From contig NW_006768820.1 of the NCBI RefSeq assembly GCF_000204055.1, forward strand, positions 366,869 to 430,868: 64,000 nt of DNA. Direction: 5' to 3'. Under the pieces are notes generated by a model that saw nothing but the letters and a program-made list of their open reading frames with translations, was not told the DNA's origin and searched no databases. Shown in pieces: positions 10,703-21,841 of the stretch (the first letter of the stretch is position 1; the number at the start of each line of letters is the position of its first letter). Source of the DNA: Melampsora larici-populina 98AG31 (Eukaryota; Basidiomycota; Pucciniomycetes; Pucciniales; Melampsoraceae). A program made the translations under genes and the position numbers.

Positions 10703-11887
10703 GGATCTCAAAAGAAATTGACAAGGGCTCAATTTATTTCAAACATCAAATCACCTGTCTTTAACAAAAAAAAACCAAATTCTTCAATATTTTGTCTTGT
10801 TTTTTTTTCACCCTCAATCTTCAAAATCACTTCTCATTTGAAGGGTTACATCTTTTCTGTCAAAATAAAAACTATACCAATTTCAAACTTAAAAACCTGT
10901 AAATCTGATTCACAAGTCAAAAGAAAGAAAGAAAAAGAATCTTGACACATTAAAATCTACCTCAACATGCTTTTAGTGCCTGTTTGCTTAAGCAAATCCT
11001 GGTAAAAAAAATCATTGCATAGTAATTCTTTGATAAAAAAAGGTTGCAAAGTTGAAATGTGACATTTATCTATCACACTAGACACCATAAAATACTATTT
11101 CAACATGTGTCATTTTCCAGCCCCATTTCTGTCTAGAGCAAGCTTGGCAGCAATAAGCAGTTTGAGGTCTAATCAATTTCTATGTTTGTTTTTCAAAATC
11201 TTGGACAACTTTTCCAAAAAGAAAAATCTTCATCTTTAACTGATCAAACATGCACATATTCTACAAAAACAAACAAGTTCTTGAAGTATAAAAATACATA
11301 AAACCTCTCAACTTGAACTCCCTTAATCATTCCCAAGTATGAATGTTAACAGAATATCTCAATTATGATCTATCTAAGATAAGCGAAGAGTTGAAATAGT
11401 TCAATTTCCCTACCCACACTACTTTGATCAGTGATTCATATGCATTGAATTTGTGGCAGTTGGGAGGGCACTCAACTTTGGGGGCCTTTGTGTCTTTGAA
11501 GTTCCTCTGGATTTTGTTTTGTTTGTGCAAAGAACAAGCACAACACCACTATATCCTTCATCGAAAAAACATTCCATCTCCGTAAATTTCATAAACCCCA
11601 GAACAAAATAGGAAATTTATAATTAAAATGTTTTGAAATTTGAAGTAATCAACTTCATACACAGTCGCAATGAATGAAATCCTTCACTAATAAAAAAGAG
11701 ACAATAGAAACTTGAATTCGATGAACTTGAAAATAGGCTAGCACGACCGGATTTGGTACTAATATTACCATTGACATAGACCAAACAAGAAGATAGCAGT
11801 TGCTACTAGTACCTAGCCATATGCTGTTCTTTCCAAAAACATAATGCCAGGAGAAAAAACTGAAGAATTGAGGAAGGAGGGATCTAC
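10703..11887. other. AT-rich intergenic
   Basis: Homopolymer-rich sequence with no supported gene. The open frame at 11655-11996 on the minus strand is hydrophobic, but it overlaps a better candidate exon in another frame. Confidence 0.4.
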
Positions 11888-12090
11888 CTAGCGAAATGGT
11901 CCTCATTAGAATCAGACCAATCATGACCTGACCACTTTGGAAGCCTCCCATAACGATGCTCATAGAGCCTTGTTGAAGTGATATTGTCCATTTCAACCAA
12001 ATTTGAACCCATCACTTTGAAAAAATCTTTTAATCTTAAATCAGTCTTCCGAGACTCAACTTCAACAATTGCATCACACAGATGTTGCAT
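11888..12090 (-). CDS. Possible single exon of an unidentified gene
   Basis: An ATG at 12090 opens 68 codons of ordinary protein-like composition (MQHLCDAIVEVESRKTDL, then RLPKWSGHDWSDSNEDHFA). A GTAGAT donor could end it near 11888. No convincing next exon was assembled. Surroundings are AT-rich and repetitive, so this may be a transposon remnant. Function unknown. Confidence 0.22.
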
Positions 12091-12847
12091 TTTGATACTT
12101 TTTCATTAGGGATGATATTCATTTTTTTTTAGTATTCTTTGCATTCGATTTTATGTTTATTTTGTTCAATTGAAATCCATTTTTTTGCATCTTAATTATC
12201 AAAAGTTCAAATAGAAGAGTTTCAAGAATTACATTTTACAACAACAAAAACCAGAAAAATCGCACAATAATATATTTGAAAAGAAATGAAGTTTTTTTAT
12301 TTTTTTATTATTTTTTGAAAAAAGTACCTTATCTATAAGAAAAATGAAATAAAATCATTGTATGCATAAAATCTGTAATCCCGAATCCTTAATCGTACCG
12401 GAAATACAATATCGTCCTTGGAAAAGAGTTAAATCTGAAATCGATGATATTTGCTTTCGAGTATATATAAATTCAACAAAAAAAGCCTGTTTTTTTGGGG
12501 AAAAAAGATCATCCTGTTGTAAAGATCTAAAAAACGATAAATCGTTTCATGATCGTATTGCTACGGATCATACAGTAATGATTGATAGATAGATGACCAC
12601 CACGAGGTGAGGATTGAAATGAGTGTTTTATTCTTTTTTAAATCTGGAGCGTATGACAAGTTGCCATTTCGACCGTCAAGAGGTGTTCACCAGGTGATCC
12701 CAAGTCTCACACCTTTTTTTGCAACACCAAAAGAAGGGGTACAGATAGAAGGGGTAGAATAGGAGGGAATTTTGACAAAGTGAAAGGATGATAAGAGGAT
12801 TCTTGGTTGGACTTACACATACTCAGACTTGTTTGGATGTATCGACG
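12091..12847. other. AT-rich intergenic
   Basis: Downstream region of the zinc-finger gene on the minus strand and upstream of the exon candidate at 12090. Poly(T)/poly(A) tracts dominate 12120-12320. No gene supported. Confidence 0.4.
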
Positions 12848-15398
12848 TCATCTCCATGGTTTTCGATCTCCTAATAATTGTCGTTCGATCCCTTCATCTT
12901 CATCTTCGTCTTCAGAACTCATCATGGGCTCATCTTCATCATCTTCATCAAAGATCTCCCCTTCTTCGACTTCTTCTCCTTCTTCTAAATCTGATCTTCT
13001 TCTAATCTTTCGTGGCGAAGTCGAAACCGAATCAGAAACAGGATTGATCGCAACTTCTTCTGAAAGATGATCTGTCATCGATTCAAGTTCGGCTTCTAAT
13101 GCTTCGTCCATCATCACACTTTTTAACTCTTCACTATCTACACTACTAGCTACTTCTTCTAAATTCTCATCTATATCTTCTGATCCTAGTTGACTTTGTT
13201 CTTCGTCTTCATCACTCAACGCAAACGTAACAAAATCCTCATTGTTGGCTACTTGATCATAATTCGATCGTTTGTGTTGTGACGTCTTGTCCGACTTTGG
13301 TATAGGTGAATGGCGTTTGGGTGCTTTTGCACGACGCGATTCAGAGCCATGAGGATCCTGTTCTTCAAAATCATTGGCTTTTCGTTTGCCTTTGACGTCT
13401 GTAAAAAAGAGATCTGCACCACTCTGTGAACCTTCTTCATCAGAGTCCGATTCTTCTGGTGCTGGATCACTCAGCTTTTTTCCTCTATTGATCACATGAG
13501 GTAACCGACAAGTTGAATTAGAACAGGTGCCATCCTTTGTAAATTCCGGACATTCTCGAACATGTCGATCTTTACACTGAGCTCCTTTCGAGCACCATCC
13601 TAACTCTGCAAAATCTTTACAGACTGTTGAAGTGTGCGTTTCAACGTGTGGATATGGACAATCGGGCTTGTTGCATCTCGGGAAGTGACTACAATGCTCC
13701 ATGTTGTGGGCATTGGGCTTGTGAGAGAGCGGACAAGCTGAGGCGGGATTTGCGCATGTACGACGAAGAAAGCGAGGACAGATGGCTACATTCGAAGGTT
13801 CGTGCTGGTAGACACATGTCAATCCTTTCCGACAGGCACCTGTGACATAAGAAGACGGTATAAACCGTGTATAAAGCAGAAGTATATTAGTCAGTTTGTT
13901 ATGTTGGTGATTAGAGGTTTATCCACGTCGTGTTTTGTGAAGGGATAGGTAAGAGTGTTCAAAAAATTGGCTAGGAAAGTGAAGCTGAACCAGTCTTAGC
14001 AAAAAAGCGGCATTGTTCTTCTTTCTTCATCCGTGGGGGTCTTGCGATTTTCATGGTCATCGAACTACAAGGAAGAGTAGAGTTGTCGGAGTCAGACATT
14101 AATGAATGACATCAAAGACTCCATGAAGCGAGCTACGCACCCTCTACCTCGGCCAATTCTAGGTTCCCATGCGGGATGCCTTCTGGGGGCTTGGGTAGCA
14201 TACTTGGCTGAAAGTCCATTTGCCAGCACCATTAATCTTGCCTTTTTGGCTTCTTCAATCTTTTGCGACTGGTGCTTCTTTAGTGCACTCAACGCGATCA
14301 GATTACCTGACTTGGTTCGAACATATGTCGTTCCAGCTATTGAAGCTCTGAGTGGTGTACTAGTAGAAGCAGGAACTTGACCATCAAGTGCAGAAACAGT
14401 TGAAGGTACGTCTATTTTCGGCTTGTTTGGGGTCGCAGCGCCATCTGTTGGACAAGTGAGATGTTCAGCAAGGGAGACAAATGGGGAAAAAGACGATATA
14501 TATTTTCACGTACTGGTGCTCCGTACAAGTTTTTTACCACGAGGATCTCGGGCAAAAGCGATCCCATCGATAATTACCTCGCTACCAGAAGGACTCAAAA
14601 GTGATTGCGTGGAATTTGATATAAAAGATTTGGAAGAGGAGACAAAAGATTTGGATGAATTGTGTACAAAGGGTTTGGAGGAGGCGGACAGAGTCATGCT
14701 TTTAAGGGTGGATGTAGTCTGCGCTACCGGGGTTTTGGATGAGGGTAAAATTGGCTCGTTTTTGGTGTGAAGAGTGGAGAAGGAAGAAGTATTGTTCTCT
14801 GGTTGAGGAATGTCTACATTGGAAGTTGTAGAGCTCAGAGTACTGCTACTCTGAGGAAGAGTGGAAAGAGACACGTTTGGAGTACTCGAAGAAAGAACTG
14901 CAGAGCTGGGCACCTTGATAGGTATCGCCCTGGAATGATTTGATTGAGGAATGGTTTGAGCTGCGACTGTTGTGGGTTTGTTCAAGATCAGCTTCTTGGA
15001 ACCCATGCTCCTAGCCCTCGGGTTATATGTTAGGTTGGAGCTCGGGACCAACTTCCAGCTAGTTTTGGTCACTAGTGGGATAGCAGGCCCTGATGATTGA
15101 AGGGAGACTCTAGGTTCATGAGAGGGATCATGAACTCGAGGTTTAAAAGATGTAGATCTTGAGGTAGAAGGGAACTGATGACTAATTGGAATATGGGCTA
15201 GCTGATTGGATGCTTTTTGAGCTTCGGTGATGGTTTTTTTACGTTGGTTGATGGTACCTGATTTAAATCAAAATACCAAGGAAGGGTCAGTAAGTTACAA
15301 AAGCCAACCAAACATTCATTAAACCTCCTCCGAAAGTTAAGGACCCAACCTTGAAGACGGTCAATCTCAGCTAAGACAACAGCTTGTTCGGTCGACAT
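12848..15398 (-). CDS. ZC3H3-type protein with five CCCH zinc fingers
   Basis: Five exons (15398-15350, 15257-14514, 14444-14141, 14064-13991, 13839-12848) sum to 2163 nt, giving 720 residues. The N-terminal half is Ser/Thr-rich and disordered. Two short motifs, VIIDGIAFARDPRGKKLVR and AGTTYVRTKSGNLIAL, match the paired 'V-R-x-x-G-x-x-L' motifs of ZC3H3. Five consecutive CCCH fingers follow: CX8CX5CX3H (CRFFAKTGACRKGLTCVYQH, split by the last intron), CX7CX6CX3H, CX5CX4CX3H, CX8CX5CX3H (CKDFAELGWCSKGAQCKDRH) and CX8CX4CX3H. The C-terminus is acidic and Ser-rich. ZC3H3 couples poly(A)-tail formation with mRNA export in animals; the same role here is inference. Confidence 0.85.
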
Positions 15399-16111
15399 TA
15401 TCCAAGAACGAGATGGTGATATATTGTGAATCGACTGGTTTGATGGTTCGTTTTAGCTTGGTTTACTTTCTTTTCGAAGGCTCAATTTAAGAAAACTATT
15501 GATAAGAAGATGAATATAAATAGTAAAAAGGCTCAATGCGATGAATGGTAAAGTGCGACGAATGAAGTCGAAGGGAATCAGAAATGGAAATTCGATTGAA
15601 AGAAACTTGTCATCCAATTCAATCGGTTTCTGACTTCCAATCAAGTCAGAAACTACCTAAATTCAATATCTTATCATCTAATCACTTAACCCTAATGTTA
15701 ACCTTTCAAACTTCAGTTCGTATCATCATTCACCAATCAAATCCCCTCACTTTCCTCATCTCGCTGTGACCTTTCTCCGTTCCTACATGTCGATCAGACA
15801 ACCTTCAATTCCAGGAGAAACACATGTGCAAATACACTTCTTTCAAGTGCTTTTGGCTTTAAATATCGCACTAACTAAGCTATCGTGATAATCCAATCCC
15901 TTTGTTTCCTTTTGTTCTCTCCTGTCTTTTGTCTTGTGCTTTCCAAGCGGCGTTTTCTATTTTTCTTTTGTGTTTTTTTCCTTTGACGAATCCATGCCGG
16001 ATTCGTCCATCAATGTTGTAGACCGGATCCGGCCATTTCTACCTCACTTCGATGTCTTCGATATCTGTACATTGTACCCTTTTTATCTTATTACCTTATT
16101 TGTAAATTGCA
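15399..16111. other. Intergenic, no supported gene
   Basis: Upstream region of the zinc-finger gene. AT-rich with no recognisable protein. The direct repeat GCCGGATTCG / CCGGATCCGG lies near 15995-16035. Confidence 0.4.
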
Positions 16112-16200
16112 GAGATGGATGTCTATATAAAAGACACCCATCTCTCCTTGTGCAATAAACCCCAAGCAGCTGATTCCCTGTACTGCATCCCGGTTGGCAA
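16112..16200 (+). repeat. Possible solo-LTR or promoter remnant with TATA hairpin and AATAAA
   Basis: GAGATGGATGTCT (16112-16124) pairs with 16132-16144 around the loop ATATAAA, which is part of a good TATA box (TATATAAAAG). About 30 bases further an AATAAA signal follows. TATA box, short R-like segment and poly(A) signal in under 60 bases is the arrangement of an LTR U3-R border. No matching second LTR was found, so this is tentative. Confidence 0.3.
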
Positions 16201-18450
16201 CGACGCTATGTAGGTTAAAGGTAACTAACTTCCTTTCATGCTCTTTATTATGAGCAGGACTGCCAAGCCTTCAAAATAATTCCTTCATGTGATTGACAAG
16301 CCCAAATTATGAACAATAAGGTGAAATGAAAATGAAGCAGGAAAAAAACAAGGGAACATATGGTGGGACTCGGAGACACCCAAGATGAGGAAAAGCCCGA
16401 TTGATCTATGAACTCTATGCAAGCCCCAAATTCTCAACTTGTTGATCAGGAGCCCAGGCTACTTTCAACAGCATTTCAAAAGTATCCATTTAGGATCAGT
16501 TCAGTGAACAACTTTCATGTTTTTTCTATTTGAATGAAATCAAACTCCACATGCAATTTAGAGCTCTTTATATAAAAGTACTACTTGAGCCTTTCCTTAT
16601 CTTTGGTGTTTCCCACCATAGATAAATGGTAATTTGGCATAAAGTGACACTTTTGTGATTCATTTTCTAGGTATGTTTTGAATTGAGTCCATTCTCTCAG
16701 CTCTTGTAAGGTGAGCTTGATTTTTATCACACACATCAAGCCTTCAACAAAGAAGCAAACACAAACATACTCAAGTCCAAAACCCCTACAGGATGATCTC
16801 ACAAACACAAAATGAGGCCTTTCATAAGCTCAGCATTTTTTTCATTGCCTCCATGTTTCAACAAAAGCTTACCAAATTTTATTCCTCACCACCTCACATT
16901 TCCATACAACAATGGTATTGCCACAAATTGCCATTACCTCCTCCAGACCTCAGCTTGAACTGATCAGATTCTGCTTTTCAGCATCTCAGAATGGTGACCC
17001 AAACGCTCATTTGTGCACACTATTCCCTGGCCAACAAACACTGAAATTTCCTCCCACTCCCCAAACTTAAAGGCTTGACTGGGCTATTTTGTCCTGTCTG
17101 TTCAACTTGGATGTTGTACAAAACAGCACACACAGATTCCTGGCTTATTGGGGTATAACTTTTGCAAACACCTCATCCATCCATTTCCAATCTCTAACTT
17201 TGGGCTCTTACATAACAAAAGTGCTCAACACCTGACAATTACCATAATTGGAAGATGTGGTGGTTTTATCAACTTGACCATGAGATTGGCCTCATCAATT
17301 TTAGTGTACCCAGGGCTAATGTCTCTGTACCATTTGACTGGGCTTATAGGGTGTCACCCCAAGGCCAATCCCTCAAGCCCATACCAGCATCTGCTCCACA
17401 AAGACAATATCATCTGTATGATTCTGTCTGCACCCCACAACTGGCAACACTAAATCCACCTCCTAGAATAAACCTGTACTTAACTGCTAATGTATTAAAT
17501 TATCTCAGAACCACAAGAAAGTGGCCAAAAGAGAAGGTCCATCTGTTGCACAATAATCTTGCGGTGTAAACCCTTCAATAACCTTTGACAAATATACCCC
17601 ATATATCAAAAACCAAACCCTGCCAACACTTTTTGACAAGAAATGTTGCTGTTTGGGGAAGTGCACTGGATGTTTCAATAAGAGGCCTTTGGAATTCTTC
17701 AAATACCACTGCAGCATCATGCAAAATTGTAATCCAGGACTTCTTTTCCTTTTATTCCCAACACATGTTCATCACAACCACCAAAAATGTGTTATACTGA
17801 AACCTTGAGTGCCATCCTACCTATGTATGTACCTAAACCATCTAGCTCACCTGATCAAACTCCTTCACAACCTTCAATTCCAATCCACCCCTTAACACCA
17901 ACAGAAGAAAGTTGCATCCTACATGACAATGTGAGTGAAGATATAATCTTTCAGACTATATAAATAGATCCGCTCCTTGATTGATGAGAGTACTGTCACT
18001 GAAAGAATTCAAAGACAATTTACAAAAAAGTTGAGTTGGGGATATAATGAGGTAATAACAATCTAACTTTCCTCTAGAAAAACAACCAATGATCTGTTAA
18101 ATGAATTCCACTTCAAACTTATATAAATCAGTCAAAACTCAAAATCAAAAGGTAAACAAAATATATGACAAATTCAAATTAAAAACCAACATCAAACACA
18201 ATTTAAATTCATTTATTACCTATCACATTGGATAAAACATTGCCTAAACCAAGCTCAAGATCTAGATACACTCAACAAATCAAACCACCAAACTTATCAC
18301 CTGAAACTTATTTTTTGCATACTTTTACAACTTGGTTTGCCTAAAAAAATCTGTTACATAAGAAAGTTTAAAGTGTAGGCAATGGGTTTTTTGTATTCTT
18401 GAGTCTATATTACTAAACATACTAATTCTTGCAATATTTTTATTAGGATA
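16201..18450. other. Gene-poor AT-rich region
   Basis: Open frames such as 17255-17569 (plus) read as protein-like but have no recognisable domain, and their neighbours in other frames are equally long. I support no gene here. Confidence 0.4.
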
Positions 18451-18874
18451 CAGTTGAACCAGTGTAGTCTCAACCACAACCGCTCTGCAAAAACAAAACT
18501 TTGTTACAGAAATTTATACACATGACTCATACTGATAAACATCATGTAATAAGTCATTTTTGGGCTTATTACATGGTGTTATTGTCAGGAATGACTTGAA
18601 AAGTTGATCTGATGGGCCAATTCTTTTTCAATTTTTTTTTCCCAAAACCTCAGTATTTGGGTCTAGGTACCTTAGGTGGCCTAATATTAAGTACATAAGA
18701 CTCAACCTAAGTACTCAAGTACTTAACCTGAGTACCTAAGTACTTAAGTTCAATACTTAAGTGCTCAAGTCTGGTCTTCCGGAGGTCCTCCAAGGTATTC
18801 TGGAGAGGCCAAAATTTGGGTCTCAGGGCCGGACCTGGGGCCAGCCTGTGGTTGAGACTAGACTGGTTCAACTG
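18451..18874. mobile_element. MITE with pogo-like ends (TIR CAGTTGAACCAG, TA-flanked)
   Basis: The left end CAGTTGAACCAGTGTAGTCT matches the reverse complement of the right end with a single mismatch over about 28 bp, extending through CAACCACA. TA lies on both sides (18449-18450 and 18875-18876). CAGTNGAACC ends with a TA duplication are typical of pogo/Fot1-type Tc1-mariner elements. The interior (about 18,660-18,780) is filled with AAGTACTTAA/GAGTAC-type palindromes. No transposase is encoded. Confidence 0.75.
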
Positions 18875-19147
18875 TATACTGGAAAAGAGAAAGAGACTCT
18901 TGTGATTAGAAGATCAAGATGGATTTCCTTTTTTTCTTGTCAATCTATTTCAACTCTATATGTGTGTCATTTTACAATGATGAAAAATTCAAACAATGCG
19001 TGCATGGTATATATACATGTCTGTCTTTTGAAAGGCTTACTTGATATGGGTTAGTACTAGTAGTATCAGGTCTAGATTGACATATTTCCAGTTTTCACCC
19101 AATACTTGAGTAAGTTGTCAAGTCACTATTTTTTTTTCAATGAGCTA

Positions 19148-19360
19148 CAGCCATTCCAATATTTCTTGTTGCTCACATTTTCGAAAAGAAAAAGTTTATG
19201 AGCTCAAAACCTAAGTTTTAACTGGTTAAAACCTGAAAATTGGCTGTATTTCCATTGAATTACAGCCAATTTCAAAGTTTTTTCAAGTAAAAACTTAGGT
19301 TTCACCGAGTTTCACTTTTTCTTTTTCAAAACAGAGCAACAAGAAATATTGGAATGGCTG
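19148..19360. mobile_element. 213-bp MITE (TIR CAGCCATTCCAATATTTC, TA-flanked)
   Basis: The left arm begins CAGCCATTCCAATATTTCTT and is a perfect inverted copy of the right arm for about 27 bp; TA lies at 19146-19147 and 19361-19362. A second, inner inverted pair (GGCTGTA near 19234 and TACAGCC near 19261) lies in the middle, so the element may be two half-elements or a nested insertion. The CAGCC tip is shared with MITE family A. Confidence 0.75.
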
Positions 19361-19362
19361 TA

Positions 19363-20438
19363 ATTACTCCAAGTTTTTCTGAAAGCTCAGCATACTTTAA
19401 CATGATTTTTGGAAAGAGATGAATATATGTATTCTGTTCATTGCAAAACTTTCATTCAGCTTTGATTCTCTTGAGGAATTTTATTTAAACAAGCTGTTAA
19501 GTTCTAAAGATCTGCTTAGGTTACATATAGATGTATCAAACTTGTTTGTCATTCTTTGGTGAATGTGAGCAATCCAATGTGTACAGAATCAAACTGAATT
19601 GTGATGTTATCATGATTGAAGTTTGGTGATCAAAGCTGTTGACCACATCAAACTGTTTAGATCATTACATACCTTATCAATCATTCTTCCCTATCTTCTC
19701 ATCTTCACTTTTCTTTCTCACCTTGTAGTCTCATCAAGACTTCATCCTTCATCACAGATCAACTACAATTTCAAGTAAGATTCAAACATCATATCTGAGT
19801 CAAATTGTAGGCTTGTATTGTTCATGAACAGAATCTGGTATTTTGAAAAAATGTGGTGAGATGGAAAGAGAGTGATTAACAATCAGGTGAAATCACTGGC
19901 AAACAAACATAAATCAAGTGAAAAGGAAATGATATGTAGTAAGTGAAATCAATTTGATAAACCAAGCAAGACGATTTACAAATGAACCTCAAAATGATAA
20001 GATGATTATTTAAACTTGAATTGTCAAGATACATAGTAATTACAGAAACCAAAATAACTATGTAAGCTTAGAAAGTCTTGGGCCAAGTTCCCCAAAAAGA
20101 AGAAAGTATCATCTTAGTAATATTAGTGTCTTTCAAACTTTTGGGCTTTATCACTCCTTCTAGTGTTTAATTGATTTCCATTATTGATTTCAACTCTTAG
20201 CAAAGATCAAGCTGTTTTACTTCTGATCAAAGCATCAAATTTGTTGAAAAAAAAACAAGTGACTTTCCATCTTTTAACCAAATAATCAATCAACATATCT
20301 TATTGAGAAACTGTAATTGTATCTCAAACATCAATGATACCATTTTGATATCACCTCTATCAATTTTCTACTACATATACACACTTAAATAATCATAATC
20401 AAAACTCTTAAATACATATGTGATAATCTAATTTATGA
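19363..20438. other. AT-rich intergenic
   Basis: No gene or RNA recognised. It lies between two MITEs and is probably repeat-derived. Confidence 0.4.
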
Positions 20439-20894
20439 CACCGCGGGAATTAACTCGTTCAAAACCCGATTGAGCGAAATTTCGGTGTCCGGGTTCGAAA
20501 TTTCCTCGAATCGTGAAACTCGTTCACAACTCGTTAGCATTATGTTCGCCGATTTCCCTCGAGTACGCTACAATACATATACATACACAGCACTCTCAAA
20601 ACCTTTGATTCCAACGGTTTGGCTGTCTCACTTCCCCACTGAACTCCTTTCTTGTGTATCTGGTTGATCAAGGCTTGACAAAGGAAGGTGAAGGCGAGTA
20701 ATGGTGAAAGGGGTTGTTATTTTATCATGTGACTGTACATACACGGGGCCAGCAGAGTACACAGTACAGCCCGAGGGAAATTGGCAAACCTAATGCTAAC
20801 AAGTTGTGAACGAGTTTCTTGATTTGAGGAAATTTCGAACCCGGACACCGAAATTTCACTCAATCGGGCTTCAAACGAGTTAATTCCCGCGGTG
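20439..20894. mobile_element. Long-TIR non-autonomous element (ends CACCGCGGGAATTAACTCG)
   Basis: A 456-bp element whose arms (20439 to about 20565 and about 20755 to 20894) are inverted copies over roughly 120-130 bp with scattered mismatches, sharing CACCGCGGGAATTAACTCG, a CCGGGTTCGAAATTTCC block and ACTCGTT blocks. TGA flanks both ends (20436-20438 and 20895-20897), a possible 3-bp target duplication of PIF/Harbinger size. The open frames in each arm are mirror images of one another and are not genes. Confidence 0.75.
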
Positions 20895-20914
20895 TGATTT
20901 TCTATATACATATA

Positions 20915-21181
20915 CAGCCCTTTGCAGAATTGATGACTTTGGAAAAAGAGAAAACACTTGAGTTTTTTTTCAAAAACTCATTGAGTTTTTCAAAAACTGA
21001 GTGAGCTCTTTCTCTTTTAGAATTACTGAGCCAGGTTTCCAAAAAAAACTCACTGACTTTTTGAAAAACCCAGCAGCTTGTTGACAAAACTTGGTCACTT
21101 TCCAAAAAAAAACTCGAGGTTTTTCATTTGAAAACTCAAGGTTTTTTTTTTCTTCAAAGTCATCAATTATGCAAAGGGCTG
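20915..21181. mobile_element. MITE, family A copy 2
   Basis: Same family as 891-1170. It starts CAGCCCTTTGCAGAATTGAT and ends with the inverted ATCAATTATGCAAAGGGCTG; TA flanks at 20913-20914 and 21182-21183. It begins only about 20 bp after the long-TIR element. Interior words (GAGTTTTT, CTCTTTCTCTTTTAGAATTA) match the first copy in the opposite orientation. Confidence 0.8.
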
Positions 21182-21183
21182 TA

Positions 21184-21841
21184 CATCTCTACATATACTC
21201 TCACTCAACCCATAACTCATTCAGAAAAAAAATCCAAAAAAGCCTATGTAAATGATTTTTTAGTTGAAGAAACAGATCTTGACTTCACATGAAGCTTCTT
21301 TATCTTTTTTAACAATTCACCTCTTCCTCATGGTGCCAGGTGGCAGTATAAAAACCTAAACCTCTCAACCAACAAAAAGCAAGAAACCTCCAAATTCTTG
21401 GATCTCTTTTTTACCTCTTCTTTAAAAACTTTCTAACTTTTCAATCATTTCAATTCAAACCAAACCCAATTCAAATCCTTCAGTTCAAACCAAACCATCC
21501 TACCTTTTGTTTTCAATTTCCAAAATTCAAATCCATCCTATCCTTTGTTTTCAATTTCCAAAATTCAAAACCATCCAATCTATTTTCTTGTTTTTTTTAA
21601 TTCTTGTGTAATTCAACTTCTTAAGAATCTAATCATACAAACCATGCACAATTATAAATGCCCACATGCAAACAGCAGAAGAAGAAGAAGAAGAAGAAGA
21701 AAAGAACATTTAACTCATGATCCTTACAGTACAGAATACCAATAGAAAAAAAAAGAAAAAAAAATGAGTTTTTTTTAAAATGAAAATCATCAATTTATAA
21801 AGATATAGTGATATAGAGATATAGGAATATAGTGATCTCAA
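21184..21841. other. Intergenic with an (AGA)n tract
   Basis: No gene supported. A short AGA repeat is at about 21676-21703. The related sentence TTTTCAATTTCCAAAATTCAAA occurs twice in tandem around 21508-21568. Confidence 0.45.

Noticed and set aside
12362..12592. 76-codon plus-strand frame
   Set aside because: Composition reflects AT-rich sequence, and there is no splice or domain support.
20470..20911. Two frames on opposite strands that share almost the same residues
   Set aside because: They are the two inverted arms of the long-TIR element, not genes.
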